Shown here one piece after another: positions 11,064-21,930 of a DNA stretch of 64,000 nucleotides. Position 1 is the first letter of the stretch. Every line of letters begins with the position of its first letter. A program made the translations under genes and the position numbers. The notes under the pieces were generated by a model, which worked only from the letters and a program-made list of their open reading frames with translations, made no database searches and was not told where the DNA came from. The DNA comes from Apoda limacodes (lineage: Eukaryota > Arthropoda > Insecta > Lepidoptera > Limacodidae), in NCBI GenBank assembly GCA_946406115.1, contig OX291544.1, positions 868,001 through 932,000 of the forward strand, in the 5' to 3' direction.

Positions 11064-12178
11064 ATGTCGTCAAGTAATGATGTATTTATTAACTCGACAC
11101 CGCCAGAAGTCTCAGAGGCAGCGAAAAAGGCTATTCTAAGCCTCTTGCCCGAAAAATCGACCGATAGATTCTTACAAGTGCATAAAAATTTCATCTTATG
11201 GAAAACAAGGAAAGATGCAAATTTATTTTCAGTAAGTGTGTATTTAGCCTATTTCATGGAACTTTCTCAAAAATATAAGTCAAGCTGATTGTGGTGCTAC
11301 TATTCAATGCTAAAAAGCACTGTGAAAACAAGACATGGTATTGATTTCAAGTTATACTCCATCTTGCTATCATTTCTAAAAAGAGGCTCAAGTGGCCATG
11401 TGACTAAAAAGTCGAATGTATTTTCGGTTGAAAATGTCAAGAAATTCCTAAAAGAAGCTCCGGATTGCCGATATTTGGCAACAAAGGTTAGTTGAAACTA
11501 AATTATTGTTATTAACTTCTTTCACTTTCGTATTTCTTTACAATATTGGTGTTTTGTACGCTGTTTTTATCTCATTTCAGGGTGTATTAATAAATAATAA
11601 ATGGTGCATGTAGAGGTCAAGAGTTGGCAAACATCACAACTAATGATGTCGAGAACCATGGGGGGTTCTTCTTGTACAGGTCAAAAACAAAAAAAAACCA
11701 AGATCGATCACAATACGACATAGTGAAGAAATACGAAGCGCTTTTTTCCTCAAAAGCGATGTGTAACAGATATATTCAAAATTACCAAAATGGAAAATGC
11801 ACACATTGGCAAAAATAAATTTGGAGCAATGCCGAAATGAATTGCCACTTTATTAAATTTGGATCCATCCATCATCCATATGATTACACAGGGCACAGTT
11901 TCAGAAGGTCCTCGGCTACATTACTCGCCGATTCAGGTGCGAACTTATTGACACTAAAACGCCACGTAGGGTGGCGTTCGAACAGTGTAGTCGAGGGCTA
12001 CATAGACGACTCGAGGAAAAATAAAGAAGAAATTAGCTCTCGCATGACAAGGAATATAAATTTGGAGCCAAGTGTTGACATCTACCAGCGTACATTCTAC
12101 CATCGCCGCCGCAGCCGCCTCCGTCACCGCCACCGAATACAGAACTCTGTGGTCTCGTGTCTCCTACTTTCACTCTAG
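11064..12178 (+). pseudogene. Crypton-type tyrosine recombinase relic
   Basis: Tyrosine recombinases of Crypton elements cut and rejoin DNA through a covalent tyrosine. The reading starts at MSSSND, passes an alpha-helical N-terminal domain (FLQVHKNFILW, LAYFMELSQKYKSS) and one in-frame TGA at 11286, then WCYYSMLKSTV. An intron-like GT...AG gap lies at 11487-11580. After it the first catalytic arginine is in ACRGQELA (11612-11614). The C-terminus has HxxR as GHSFRRSSATLL (His at 11894, Arg at 11903), then LKRHVGW and the tyrosine in VEGYIDDS (11999-12001). A one-base slip after the intron, further frameshifts and a stop near 11817 show it is dead. The catalytic set is nevertheless still readable. 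Confidence 0.85.
11487..11580 (+). other. Intron-like segment in the Crypton relic
   Basis: It begins GTTAGT after an AAG codon and ends in a T-rich tract plus TTTCAG. Upstream and downstream codons fit the recombinase family up to a one-base slip, so a phase-0 intron of 94 bp is the simplest reading. Confidence 0.6.
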
Positions 12179-12480
12179 AGAGTGAGAGAGAGACTGGTGA
12201 AATTGTAACTAATAATCATAACTTGACAGCATTAAAAATGCCAACTGGCAACGTAATAAACAATTTTACAAATTGTTGAAATTTTTCTAACGGCTTTAAC
12301 AAGTGATTAAAGATTTATTCGTTTAAGAAAGTCCGAGTTTTATTTATTTCCTCGCAAATATGTTATAAAACGTCGTATGACATTCGTGCGCTTTGAAAAT
12401 TACAGCCTCTGCTTTCTTGTAGCAATATCGCCTCGGCTGTTATTTTCAACTTACCGCACTTATATCATAATGTACTTTTA
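12179..12480. other. Spacer after the Crypton relic
   Basis: Mixed AT-rich sequence with a short GAGAGAGAG run near 12180. It may contain the 3' UTR of the recombinase, but no terminal structure is recognisable. Confidence 0.35.
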
Positions 12481-12484
12481 TATA

Positions 12485-12487
12485 ATA

Positions 12488-12530
<43 letters not shown>
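12485..12530. repeat. (TA)n microsatellite
   Basis: An almost pure TA run of about 45 bp. Confidence 0.95.
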
Positions 12531-12532
<2 letters not shown>

Positions 12533-12583
12533 TAACATTAGCACTACGAATGTGAAAGAAAAGCAAAAAAGTTCTTGCGGGCC

Positions 12584-12661
12584 TTGTAAGCCTTGCAGCC
12601 GGCTGCCAGGGTCGCCATATTATATTGTAAGCCTTGCAGCCGGCTGGCAGGGTCGCCATTT
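12584..12661. repeat. 41-bp direct duplication
   Basis: TGTAAGCCTTGCAGCCGGCT followed by an SCAGGGTCGCCAT-like end occurs twice with a 41-bp period. It is GC-rich and sits between the TA run and a family A 5' fragment. Confidence 0.8.
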
Positions 12662-12689
12662 TACTTGTAGATGGGAAATGAAAGGCGTT

Positions 12690-12907
12690 GATACGCAGCA
12701 CCGCTAGTCCTCCGCTGTCCGTGCAGCGAATCCTCAAGAGCTCTGGCAACCGCCAGGAACACAACACAACACTATTCATTGGTAGCGTTATTTGCCGCGG
12801 TTTTCAGTAAGTACGGGCTGCTCATTCGAGCGAGTACTAGCTATGTCCTGATTTTATTGTTTGGGCGGCTTATTCGAGCGAGTACTCGGTGTGCCCTGAC
12901 TCTCATA
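12690..12907 (-). mobile_element. Family A 5'-region fragment
   Basis: It matches the extreme 5' region seen at 27.9-28.05 kb and 8.9-9.17 kb: CGCAGCGAATCCTCAAGAGC, AACACAACACTATTC, GCCGCGGTTTTC and the GAGTACT repeats. Only the 5' end of the element is present. Confidence 0.8.
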
Positions 12908-13330
12908 ATTTTGAACTCCAAAAACGGAATTAAATATATTCCTCCATTCCATTACATTTGTAAGTAGGTGCTGCGTAAAAGCTGCTTTCTATTATTATAA
13001 TTTTAGGTATAGGGAACGTTCTGCTAACTGAAACGAGGTAACGTAGGGAGTTTTTTTTGTATATAATGTTCTTTTCTACTATGTATCTTACTCTATGCAA
13101 AAGTTATTAACGAAATACAACTTACCTCTTTAAGTCTTTGGTTTCCATTTCCATTGGCATCCTTCGTTATCATCGGGTCGTCGACTTACAATTATTTTAT
13201 AACATATTTCTCGTTTGAAGTGTCAGTGCTAATAAGCTTTCTGACACAGGAGTGTCTGACGTTGACTCTACTGGCTATGCAGAGCCGTTCTATGATACCT
13301 TAGGGCTCACTGGTAAAAGACAGAAATCAG
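12908..13330. other. Spacer; minus strand possibly exonic
   Basis: Mostly AT-rich. On the minus strand a stretch near 13120-13240 reads like degraded coding sequence (TDTSNEKYVIK, then DANGNGNQRLKE) and is followed by GTAAGT. It might belong with the repeat-containing frame just upstream on that strand. Stops interrupt it. Confidence 0.3.
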
Positions 13331-13695
13331 TCATACAAATTTATTTACACTTTCCTGGTCTATATTATTTACACTTTCCTGATCTATATTATTTACACTT
13401 TCATCGTCTATATTATTTACACTTTCCTGGTCTATATTATTGACACTTTCCTGGTCTATATTATTTACACTTTCCTGGTCTATATTATTTACACTTTCCT
13501 GGTCTATATTATTCGCACTTTCCTGGTCTATATTATTTACACTTTCCTGGTCTATATTATTTACACCTTCCTGGTCTATATTATTTACACTTTCCTGGTC
13601 TACATTTAACACTTGAATGTTATCTTCTGGAAAAAAGGAACAATCCTGATTTTCAAAAACACACTTTGAAGTATTTACTGCGTTAAGACGTTCCT
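13331..13695 (-). pseudogene. Unrecognised open frame with 8-residue VNNIDQES repeats
   Basis: On the minus strand about 120 codons are open, from a stop at about 13696 to a stop at 13331. A 30-residue lead (KCVFENQDCSFFPEDN) passes into 11 tandem VNNIDQES units. The units are acidic and Asn/Ser-rich, so the product would be disordered and repetitive. Variants include EGV, SANN and one DDES unit needing two base changes from Gln. No Met is certain and I do not recognise a family. It could be one exon of a broken gene or merely a 24-bp minisatellite that is open by chance. Confidence 0.4.
13342..13606. repeat. 24-bp minisatellite, 11 units
   Basis: The unit is built on TTTACACTTTCCTGGTCTAT. 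There are no length changes between units; substitutions are scattered. It underlies the VNNIDQES frame on the minus strand. Confidence 0.95.
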
Positions 13696-13696
13696 A

Positions 13697-14181
13697 GCGT
13701 TTCCACTTTCTTTTTACCTAACGAGAGGTCGTAACCTCTACAGTAGTACGTACACTAATACATAAGGTTATATCAATAACAAACTGCACCTAAAGAAAAT
13801 TTGAACTTTAAACCTTTTCTGTGATAATTCGGTGAACATTCTTTTCAACCGACTGCCACGGAAAGGTTATGTTTTTGCGCGTATCTTGTATGCATGTATG
13901 TAAATTTCTTTATTACCTCGTAACTTTCACACGGCTGGATGGATTACTATAAGTAAGGTATTGTTAGATTTGTCTTTATAGCTCAAGTGTTCTTAGATAG
14001 GTTTTAAAAAAAATTATGCGCTTTAATGTGCGGGATAAAAGTGTTTTTTTTTAAAACCTATATATCACTTAAATATTTGTTTTGTTTCAGGTGTACTTGT
14101 TTATTTCTTAATGTGTTTGAGGTCGGGTTTTTTTATTTATTTAATTACTTAAATATTTTTATTTAATTTTCTTTTAAAATG
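13697..14181. other. Spacer before the foldback element
   Basis: AT-rich, with no coding pattern longer than a few dozen codons. A GTTTTAAAAAA/TTTTTTAAAAC pair near 14000-14060 can fold back. Confidence 0.3.
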
Positions 14182-14192
14182 TCTACTATTCA
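14182..14192. repeat. Target-site duplication, left (TCTACTATTCA)
   Basis: Eleven bases identical to those immediately right of the foldback element at 16021-16031. The match can be stretched to 13 if one terminal base on each side is counted. Confidence 0.9.
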
Positions 14193-16020
14193 CCGGTGTG
14201 AAGTTAGCGGCCTAAGTTAGCGGCCTTTTATAATCCGACCAAATTAAAAAGTAAGGGATTTTAATGAAATAATTTACTGAATTAAACGGATATAACAATA
14301 AATAGACCAAAATAATGAGAAACCGGTAAAAATTTACCGGTAAAAAAGAAAATTTCACAATGTGATACTTATCGGCCTAAAAGGTCATCATAAAAATGCG
14401 GTAACACTTAGTGACGCATATCAAATTGAGCCTCTTTAAACCAGAAACCATATCAAGTTTTCAAATTACACCTATCTCGGGGTTAACTGTGAGAAAATGG
14501 TTAGCGGCCTAAAAATTATTTTCTTTCAAAATTTCAAACACACCGTAAATCTGTTGGTTAAGGAAAAAGTAACAATCAAAGGCTGTTGAAACAAGCATTT
14601 TGTATTGTTCTTATTAATAAATATTGCTACATGTGTAATACCTCTTCTATGTAAATAATAAAAAAATAAAAGTTGAAGAAAATTTCGCAATGTGATACTT
14701 ATTGGCATAAAAAGTCATCATGAAAATGCGGTAACACTTAGTGACGCATATCAAATTGAGCCTTTTTAAACCAGAAAGCTTCAAATGCTTGTTTCAATAG
14801 CAACATAACTTTTTCCTCAACAAACAGATTTACGGTGTGTTTGAAATTTTGAAAGAATATATTTTAAATTGAAGAGCTGTTACACATGTAGTAATATTTA
14901 TTAATAAGAACAATACAAAATGCTTGTTTCAACGGCATTTGATTTTAACTTTTTCTTCAACTAACAGATTTACGGTGTGTTTCAAATTTTGAAAGAAAAT
15001 ATTTTTTACGCCGCTAACCATTTTTCTCACAGTTAACCCCGAGATAGGTGTGATTTGAAAACTTGATATGGTTTTTGGTTTAAAGAGGCTCAATTTTATA
15101 TGCGTCACTAAGTGTTTCCGCATTTTCATGATGACTTTTTATGCCAATAAGTATCACATTGTGAAATTTTCTTAAACTTTTATTTTTTTATTATTTAAAT
15201 AGAAGAGGTATTACACATGTAGTAATATTTATTAATAAGAACAATACAAAATGCTTGTTTCAACAGCCTTTGATTGTTACTTTTTCCTTAACCAACAGAT
15301 TTACGGTGTGTTTGAAATTTTGAAAGAAAATATTTTTTAGGCCGCTAACCATTTTACTCACAGTTAACCCCGAGATAGGTGTGATTTGAAAACTTCATAT
15401 GCTTTCTGGTTTAACGAGGCTCAATTTGACATACGTCAGTAAGTGTTACCGCATTTTTATGATGACCTTTTAGGCCGATAAATATCACATTTTCAAATTT
15501 TCTTAAGCTTTTATTTTTTATTATTTAAATAGAAGAGGTATTACACATGTAGCAATATTTTTTAATAAGAACAATACAAAATGCTTGTTTCAACGGCATT
15601 TGATTGTAACTTTTTCCTCAACAAACAGATTTACGGTGTGTTTGAAATTTTGAAAGAAAATAATTTTTAGGCCGCTAACCATTTTTCTCACACTTAACCC
15701 CGAGATAGGTGTCATTTGAAAACTTGATATGGTTTTTGGTTTAAAGAGGCTCAATTTGATATGCGTCACTAAGTGTTACCTCATTTTTATGATGACCTTT
15801 TAGGCCGATAAGTATCACATTGTGAAATTTTATTTTACTTTAATTTTTTATTATTTAAATTATATATATATTTGTTTAATTTTTGACCGGTTTCTCATTA
15901 TTTTGGTCTATTTATTGTTATATCCGTTTAATTCAGTAAATTATTTCATTAAAATCCCTTACTTTTTAATTTGGTCGGATCATAAAATGCCGCTAACTTA
16001 GGCCGCTAACTTCACACCGG
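14193..16020. mobile_element. Foldback DNA transposon, non-autonomous, 1828 bp
   Basis: The ends are near-perfect inverted repeats, starting CCGGTGTGAAGTTAGCGGCC and ending with its reverse complement. They match for about 140 bp. Inside, a 330-bp module is repeated. The right arm carries three head-to-tail copies (tacacatgt markers at about 14880, 15211, 15541). The left arm carries about one and a half copies in inverse orientation. No open frame for a transposase exists, so mobility would need an enzyme supplied elsewhere. Long modular inverted ends are typical of Foldback/Galileo-like or Mutator-like non-autonomous elements. The 11-bp duplication is longer than for hAT or P elements (8 bp), so the superfamily is open. 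Confidence 0.9.
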
Positions 16021-16031
16021 TCTACTATTCA
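16021..16031. repeat. Target-site duplication, right (TCTACTATTCA)
   Basis: A perfect copy of the left-hand 11 bp. Together they show that the foldback element arrived by transposition and that its ends are intact. Confidence 0.9.
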
Positions 16032-16589
16032 CAATGTTTCGTGAAGACAACCTGTAATCTTGTAAATGGTCATCACATTTGAAAATTCAATTCAAAACTT
16101 CGAAGTTACGGTCATGACTAAATAGGTTATTTTCGTGTTTAAAGGTTATAATTTATACTAAGAGCCTATAAATTATGCCACGAAGTTTTAGTTTACGCCT
16201 TAGAGCTGTTTTCCTAACCATAAGTAGCCACAAAATAATAATATATATCTATCGTATATATATAGATATCGCAATAAAAAGCGAATAAGGAATTAATGAA
16301 GTAGGTTCTAAAAGAGTCGTATTTGAGATATGGCAGTGCGTTTCTGGTCATATTTAGGCACTCGTATAACCTAACAATTTTTGAAAAATTTAAAAAAAAT
16401 CGGGTACTTAGAAGCCTTAAGACTTATATCTCTGGAAAACTATCGACGATTACGTTATTAACCTATTTACAAAGGCTTTAAGTTTAAATGAAAAACCATA
16501 CTGTTCTGAGTCCAACGAGCACTAAATTTAACTAAAATACTACATAATAAGGCATTTTCAAAACTATAATGTAGGATTATTGCTACTTG
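16032..16589. other. AT-rich spacer
   Basis: No gene is seen. A small palindrome around ATATATCTATCGTATATATATAGATAT lies near 16240-16268; the rest is unremarkable. Confidence 0.4.
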
Positions 16590-16662
16590 GGTAGGATGCG
16601 GTTACCGCTTATCACCAGGCGGACCGCAAGCGTATTTCCCACCTGAGTGGAGTAAAAAAAAA
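16590..16662 (+). mobile_element. LINE/SINE tail related to family A 3' UTR
   Basis: It reads GGATGCGGTTACCGCTTATC then ACCAGGCGGACCGCAAGCG, and ends in a nine-A run. This is the conserved last segment of the family A 3' UTR. Upstream homology stops near 16590, so it is a severely truncated copy or a SINE sharing the tail. Confidence 0.65.
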
Positions 16663-16699
16663 CGGGTTACACTCCGGGAGTGCTGGCAGAAGTGAAAAC
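16663..16699 (+). repeat. 37-bp sequence following the tail (copy 2)
   Basis: CGGGTTACACTCCGGGAGTG and following bases match those after the family A tail at 2860 with two substitutions. Confidence 0.6.
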
Positions 16700-17814
16700 C
16701 TTAAAACACGATTCGTGCTTAACATTCAAATATGTAACCAATGTCCTTAACACACAATTTGCGCTTGACACTCAAGTCTAGGAGTATTCCGGTCTCGCCT
16801 TCTCTGGGTTAAAATATATGGAAGTACATTTCAGCTCTCTAGACCTTGGACCTTAAGCTTTTTGCGAAAAGTCTCGAGTAACACATGGGAATTGAAAACC
16901 AATCGAAAATATCAAGTGTGAGCGGTTTTTTTCTATAATTAAGGAGTTGCCGTTAAAATCCTACAGCCATGAAGATAGTTTGAGTCCCGGGGAAGGACAT
17001 TGGATACTTAAAAACGTCAACTGTCAGTCGGTTTTTTTCCTATAATTGAGGAGTTGCCGTTGTAATTCTACACTGATAACCGAATTTAGGGCGGGTGGGG
17101 TCGCGGGTAAAAGCTAGTAAAATATAACAGTGGTGACGGGAGTTGAAAAAAAAATAATATTTTTAAAAATTGTAGCGTCTTAAATTGAATTAGGTATGAA
17201 ATTTATGGACACCAGTTAAGACATCGGTTGTCCTGAACGTCCTTATAGTCCGGGACCGTTAGCGTATTTTGAGGTCATAAGTTACAAAAATTCTAAAGTC
17301 GCTAATTTTTGCATATGGATACATTGTGTACCTATAAAACCTATATTGCGTTTTGTGTCATTTCCCACACTTGCATTTTCAGCAATTTGATGATTTGTGT
17401 CAATTTTTTTTATTTCAAATTAAAACAGGCAAAATTAAATTAAAGTAAAAAAATATAACAGTATCATATTTAGAACAGCTTGGGTAGTGTACAAACCCAG
17501 TTTGTGTCATCTTCGTCTTTTGCAAGCTGATATAGAGTCAGTATGTAAAATAATTGCCAAAAAAAATTAAAGTTGAAAAAAATAATAGAACCCATCGCAG
17601 ATCACATAAATATACCCATTGAATAAATTTGTGCCAAATCAGGACACGCGATTTTAAGATTTTTGATATCATATTTCCTTTTTCCAAGCTGCAAATGATT
17701 GAAAACAATATTACAATCGTTAGAGTTCACATAATCAAGATAATAAAGTCGTAACAAATGCGAAGTTTTAATTTGTGTCATTTTCATCCACGATATAAAT
17801 AAATCTATACTAAT
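16700..17814. other. AT-rich spacer with one direct repeat pair
   Basis: Two imperfect copies of a segment of about 50 bp lie at about 16916-16965 and 17026-17075. Each has CGGTTTTTTTC, CTATAATT and GAGGAGTTGCCGTT-like text. No coding region is recognised. Confidence 0.4.
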
Positions 17815-18000
17815 ATATAAAGCTGAAGAGTTTGTTTGTTTGAACGCGCTAATCTCAGGAACTACTGGTCCGATCTGAAAAATACTTTCAGTGTTAGATG
17901 GCTCATTTATCGAGGAAGGCTATAGGCTATATATCATCACGCTAAGACCAATAGGAGCCGAGCACCAGTGAAGTATGTTAAAGTTTCACAAAAATCATGT
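17815..18000 (+). repeat. Interspersed repeat of lepidopteran type (TATACTAATATATAAAGC start)
   Basis: It begins CTATACTAATATATAAAGCT and continues GAAGAGTTTGTTTGTTTGAA, ACGCGCTAATCTCAGG and CTGGTCCGATCTGAAAAA. I know this block as a very common dispersed repeat in moth and butterfly genomes, often linked to Helitron-like elements. No protein is encoded. The assignment to Helitron is from memory only. Confidence 0.6.
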
Positions 18001-18445
18001 ATGACATAATTGATTCAATCCTCGCTCTGCCGCCCGATAGCGGCAGGGTCCGAACGCGAGCGGGTGCTACAGACAAACACGCACATATACATATATGCAC
18101 ACACACATTCAAACAGACGTCGCACACCCGAAAGTGGCCCAGCCCCTACACAACAGCCCGGCAACAAATGCACATCATTTAAACTACCATCACTGCGGAA
18201 ACTAGCCTAAGGGGAGAAGAAGTGACAAGAAACTCCCGGATGTACACCTGTTACCAATCAGTCATGCAGGAACCAAGCCATCAAGTACACAATATCTATC
18301 CAAATATGTATATACACACATACACGTATGTACTAGTGCGCCACACTCCCACACATCCAAAACCCCACCAAAACCAGACAACCAAAGGCGGATCCTCTGG
18401 TAGCTCGCCACCAACCACTATAAAGTTAACAACAGAGACATAACA
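18001..18445. other. CA-rich block of unknown origin
   Basis: Stretches of CACACA and ATACAC alternate with GC-rich text. Short open frames on the plus strand come from the CA-rich composition. It resembles in style the CA-rich 5' UTR of the LOA/I-like element at 55.7 kb but does not align with it by eye. It may be the 5' UTR of another LINE. Confidence 0.35.
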
Positions 18446-18825
18446 TCGCTACTTAGCTTGGTCTTTAGAGTGCTCCTTTAACTTATCAATCGTAAATTAT
18501 TTAAGTTTGAATAGAAAACCCAACATTAATTCAACAGTTCAGATGAGGCAGTCCAAAACACTTTCAAAGATTCTGTTGATTCTCGCTCGTGCAATAATCT
18601 TTCAGCAAAGGAATCAATTAACTCTCTATAAAATGGCAAAAGTGCATAGATCACAAAGTTACTTTAATTGATTAAATAAAAAAAATGTAAAAAAAAAATA
18701 GTTTTGCTTTTTCCATATAAAACATCAATTTTATATGTAACGACCTGATATATTTCTGCAGTTGAATGATTGGAACAGACTTTTCAATTTAATGCATAAG
18801 GAGGAGTTTTCTACTTAAAAAAAAA
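18446..18825. other. AT-rich spacer
   Basis: Nothing recognised. An A-run at about 18816-18824 leads into the next repeat. Confidence 0.4.
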
Positions 18826-19100
18826 GGTCAAGTGCGAGTGGGACTCGCGCACGAAGGGTTGCGTACCATTATCTACAAAAACGAGCAAAAAAAATCACGT
18901 ATGTTGTATGGGAGCCCCCTTAAATATTTTTTGTTTTTACTGTTTTTTAGTATTTGTTGTTATAGCGGCAACAGAAATACATCTTCTGTGAAAATTTCAA
19001 CTGTCTCACTATAACGGTTCATGAGATACAGCCTGGTGACAGACGGACGGACGGACGGACAGCGAAGCCTTAGTAATAGGGTTCCTAATTACCTTCCTAA
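18826..19100 (+). repeat. Interspersed repeat S, copy 1
   Basis: It reads AAGTGCGAGTGGGACTCGCG, CACGAAGGGTTGCGTACC, then AGTATTTGTTGTTATAGCGG, CAACTGTCTC and a (GGAC)n run near 19043-19058. This family is very common in lepidopteran genomes. Two further copies lie near 23.8 kb and 45.3 kb. It is non-coding. Full copies start GGGTTCCGTACC near one end and finish GGTACGGAACCC, so the ends can pair; here that right end is eroded. Confidence 0.8.
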
Positions 19101-19642
19101 AAATCACTATTAAATCTCCACAAATGAGTATTTTTATAGGGTGGTCTATATAATAAATTTTGTTCACAAGTGGTGTAGATGTACAGTCGTATAAGTTTTG
19201 TACATATGTGTTTTGTATTGTTCCTATTAGTATCGTTTTGTTTATAATTTAATTTTAAGTGTAGAACTTGTCTTTATTATGTCCCCTCCGATTAATTAAA
19301 TGATTGTAATTTCTCCCTTTAGAAGCTCCAATAGGTTCCTTCAGAAGACATAAAAACAGACTGACGTAGTCCATGTAGGTACAACAAAGTACCAATTGAG
19401 GTAAGCCGCCTCACAGTTCCTTTAAATTTGGGTTTAGCTTGAACCTGTACCTGTCCCAAAGACAAAACATATGTGTGCCCAAGGCGGGAGTTTGTATAAG
19501 TTTTGTATATATTTGTGGAAGTCCTCTCGTCTTCCACACGGAAATTAGTTTTAATTACTAATGATTAGGTATTGTATCAATATAAAAGATATCCTTATTG
19601 TTTGCTCGGACAAGTGTTATATTCTATTAACAACAAAAAACC
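19101..19642. other. Spacer
   Basis: AT-rich sequence with short open frames only. No motif or repeat is recognised. Confidence 0.4.
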
Positions 19643-19764
19643 GTTAGCCGTGTACCGACATCGATGTACCGACCGACAGGCGCAGCCAGGTGCTGCCTCG
19701 CATGTTAGCCGTGTACCGACATCGATGTACCGACCGACAGGCGCAGCCAGGTGCTGCCTCGCAT
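19643..19764. repeat. 61-bp tandem duplication
   Basis: Two adjacent identical or near-identical units beginning GTTAGCCGTGTACCGACATC and ending in GTGCTGCCTCGCAT. Each unit contains the palindrome ACATCGATGT. The perfect match implies a recent event. Confidence 0.9.
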
Positions 19765-20039
19765 GTGAATGCGATAACTTATCTATCACAGTTAAAATAC
19801 ATTTAGCCGACGAAATATCTTTGCTACAAAAAACAAATGTCCCAATAAAATTAGAGAGCTATCTATTCAGATATCCGAGGTATGTGGAAGCCGCGGTGGG
19901 CAGCTGCTGGCGGCCGGGAACGTGCCGGGCCGGGTCGGACCAGGGGGAAGATCGGAATAGATAGTTTTCTAATTTTATTTTGAAATTTTGATTTTGAAGA
20001 TGGTACCTACCTATTGTAATATTATGATAATCCTAAGTT

Positions 20040-20329
20040 AGTCAAACAAACTAGTGGGTGGAAAAACACTACAAGAGTTCGGCCTTAACCACATGACTAC
20101 GGACCCATAGTCAAACAGACTAATGGATGGAAAAACACAACAAGAGTTCGGCCTTAACCACATGACTAAGGAACCATAGTCAAACAGACTAATGGATGGA
20201 AAAACACTACAAGAGTTCGGCCTTAACTACATGACTACGGAACCATAGTCAAACAGACTAATGGATGGAAAAACACTACAAGAGTTCGGCCTTAACCACA
20301 TGACTACGGAACCATAGTCAAACAGACTA
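20040..20329. repeat. 69-bp tandem repeat, 4.2 units
   Basis: The unit starts AGTCAAACAGACTAATGGAT and contains GAGTTCGGCCTTAACCACAT. Unit starts are at 20040, 20109, 20178, 20247 and 20316. The first unit is the most diverged. The array abuts a LINE 3' end, and its last partial unit runs into the LINE sequence. Confidence 0.95.
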
Positions 20330-21086
20330 TGCCAATACATTACCAAATGTTAGTCATAGACAGACATGTATTAATATTAATGGCGAACAATTAGAACTTG
20401 TTAATTCAACAGTCTTTCTTGGCATAACGCTGGACTCCAAACTTCAATGGGGTCCTCATATTCATAACCTAGCCAAAAAACTTAACTCTGCTGTGTATGC
20501 GATCAAGAAAATAAGACAATTGACCGATGTCGACACTGCAAAAGTAGTAATTTTAGCTATTTCCATAGTTTAATGACATATGGTATCCTATTGTGGGGTA
20601 GCGCTGCTGATATAAATACAATGTTTTTGTAACTTCGTGCTATTTATAAATTAGGATCTAGGATATCTCTGATAGGTTTAGGGAAGTAAAAATTTTAACT
20701 TTAGTGTCGCAGTACATATATGAAAATCTTTTATATGTACATAAAAATATCAATAGTTTCAGCAAGAAAAGTGACGTTCACAAAGTAAATACTAGAAGTA
20801 AAAATAAGCTGTTGTAAAAATAAACCAAATTTAAATGGAAATAACATAAAATTGTACGGCTAAATTTTTTTTATTTAAAACATTATTTGTATTTTTGGTT
20901 TATTTGTATTATTGATAGTGTTTTTAAAAGAGTAGCTATCGAGTTTCTTGCCGGATTATTCTCGGTAGAAATCAACAACATTGTGAACCGGCGGGAAGGT
21001 GGGAGTGTTCAAAAAATAATATTTTATAACATTGACGATGCAAAAGTGATGTAAAATCCTTATTTTGACTTTGACTTTGACTTTTG
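20327..21086 (+). mobile_element. LINE family B copy 1, 5'-truncated
   Basis: The RT C-terminal region reads VFLGITLDSKLQWGPHI, LNSAVYAIKKIRQLTD and, after a frameshift near 20555, LMTYGILLWGSAAD. It matches the second family B copy at 63.3-63.5 kb. A 3' UTR of about 250 bp ends in (TTTGAC)n at about 21062-21080. That kind of short tail repeat is found in some CR1-group elements. The copy lacks endonuclease and polymerase core and cannot move. Confidence 0.8.
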
Positions 21087-21112
21087 TGCCTATCTGTGTG
21101 TGATACACTAGA

Positions 21113-21930
21113 AGATTTCCGGCATGGTCTTACCGCACCACGGTAAAGTAGGTGGTACAGCGTCTTCGTCGTTCATATTCGAGTTGGAGGTAAAGAGACT
21201 GCCCAATAGATCGGCCTTCTATTTTGCACTATGGGCGAAGTGGCCATCGGTCTTTTGCAGTGGTGGTAACGACGACTGGCAGAAGTTCCCCTCGGCAGCT
21301 TTAGCAAGCGACCAGAAAGCACGACTCCCAGAGCGATAGCTCGCAATTCGACCACCTATTTTGCCGATGAATTGAAATTTAGCTCTCGCTGAACCTCGAG
21401 GCAGCATTCAATTTGTGTTTTACCTGAGAAATATTCGGAATCCTTATTTTTACGAGCCGTGGTCCAAGCCTCATACGCAGTTTGCTTAAAAATATTAGTT
21501 TCTCTGCGAGACTTATTAAATCACGGTCGTTTTTTGACGCCGACAGCTACTCGCAAGTGAGGAATGTAACATACCATACCAGCGAGGATTGTCTCAGTGA
21601 CTGCGGCTGCGCAGACGTCAGGATCATCTGAGCTAAAGCAGAGCTGCCTCCACGGGTACCATGCATAAAATTCTCGCAATCCATCCCAATCTGCCGACCT
21701 AAAGTGCCACACACGACGCCAATTAGTTGGCCCAGAAGGATCGGGTTGTGTGCATTTGAGTCCGAACGAGACAGTGGTCCGAGGAGCCAAGAGGCGCATC
21801 CACTGAGACCGAGTATCCGTCCGAACGCGTAGTGAGCAGGAGGTCCAGTAAGGAGCTCGTATGGTCCTCTATATCTGGTATTCTCGTAGGAGAAAGTACC
21901 ATCTGAGAGAATCCATAATGTAACGCTCCC
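21113..21930 (-). mobile_element. Family A fragment (endonuclease end to RT start)
   Basis: The minus strand reads YGFSQMVLSPTRIPDIEDHT, then LGSSDHCLV (the endonuclease SDH motif, intact here), WYPWRQLCFSSDDPDVC, and AFWSLAKAAEGNFCQSSLPP. It covers family A about 480-1260. Both ends are cut: the palm and 3' end and the endonuclease N-terminus are absent. Frames change near 21520 and 21410. Confidence 0.85.
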
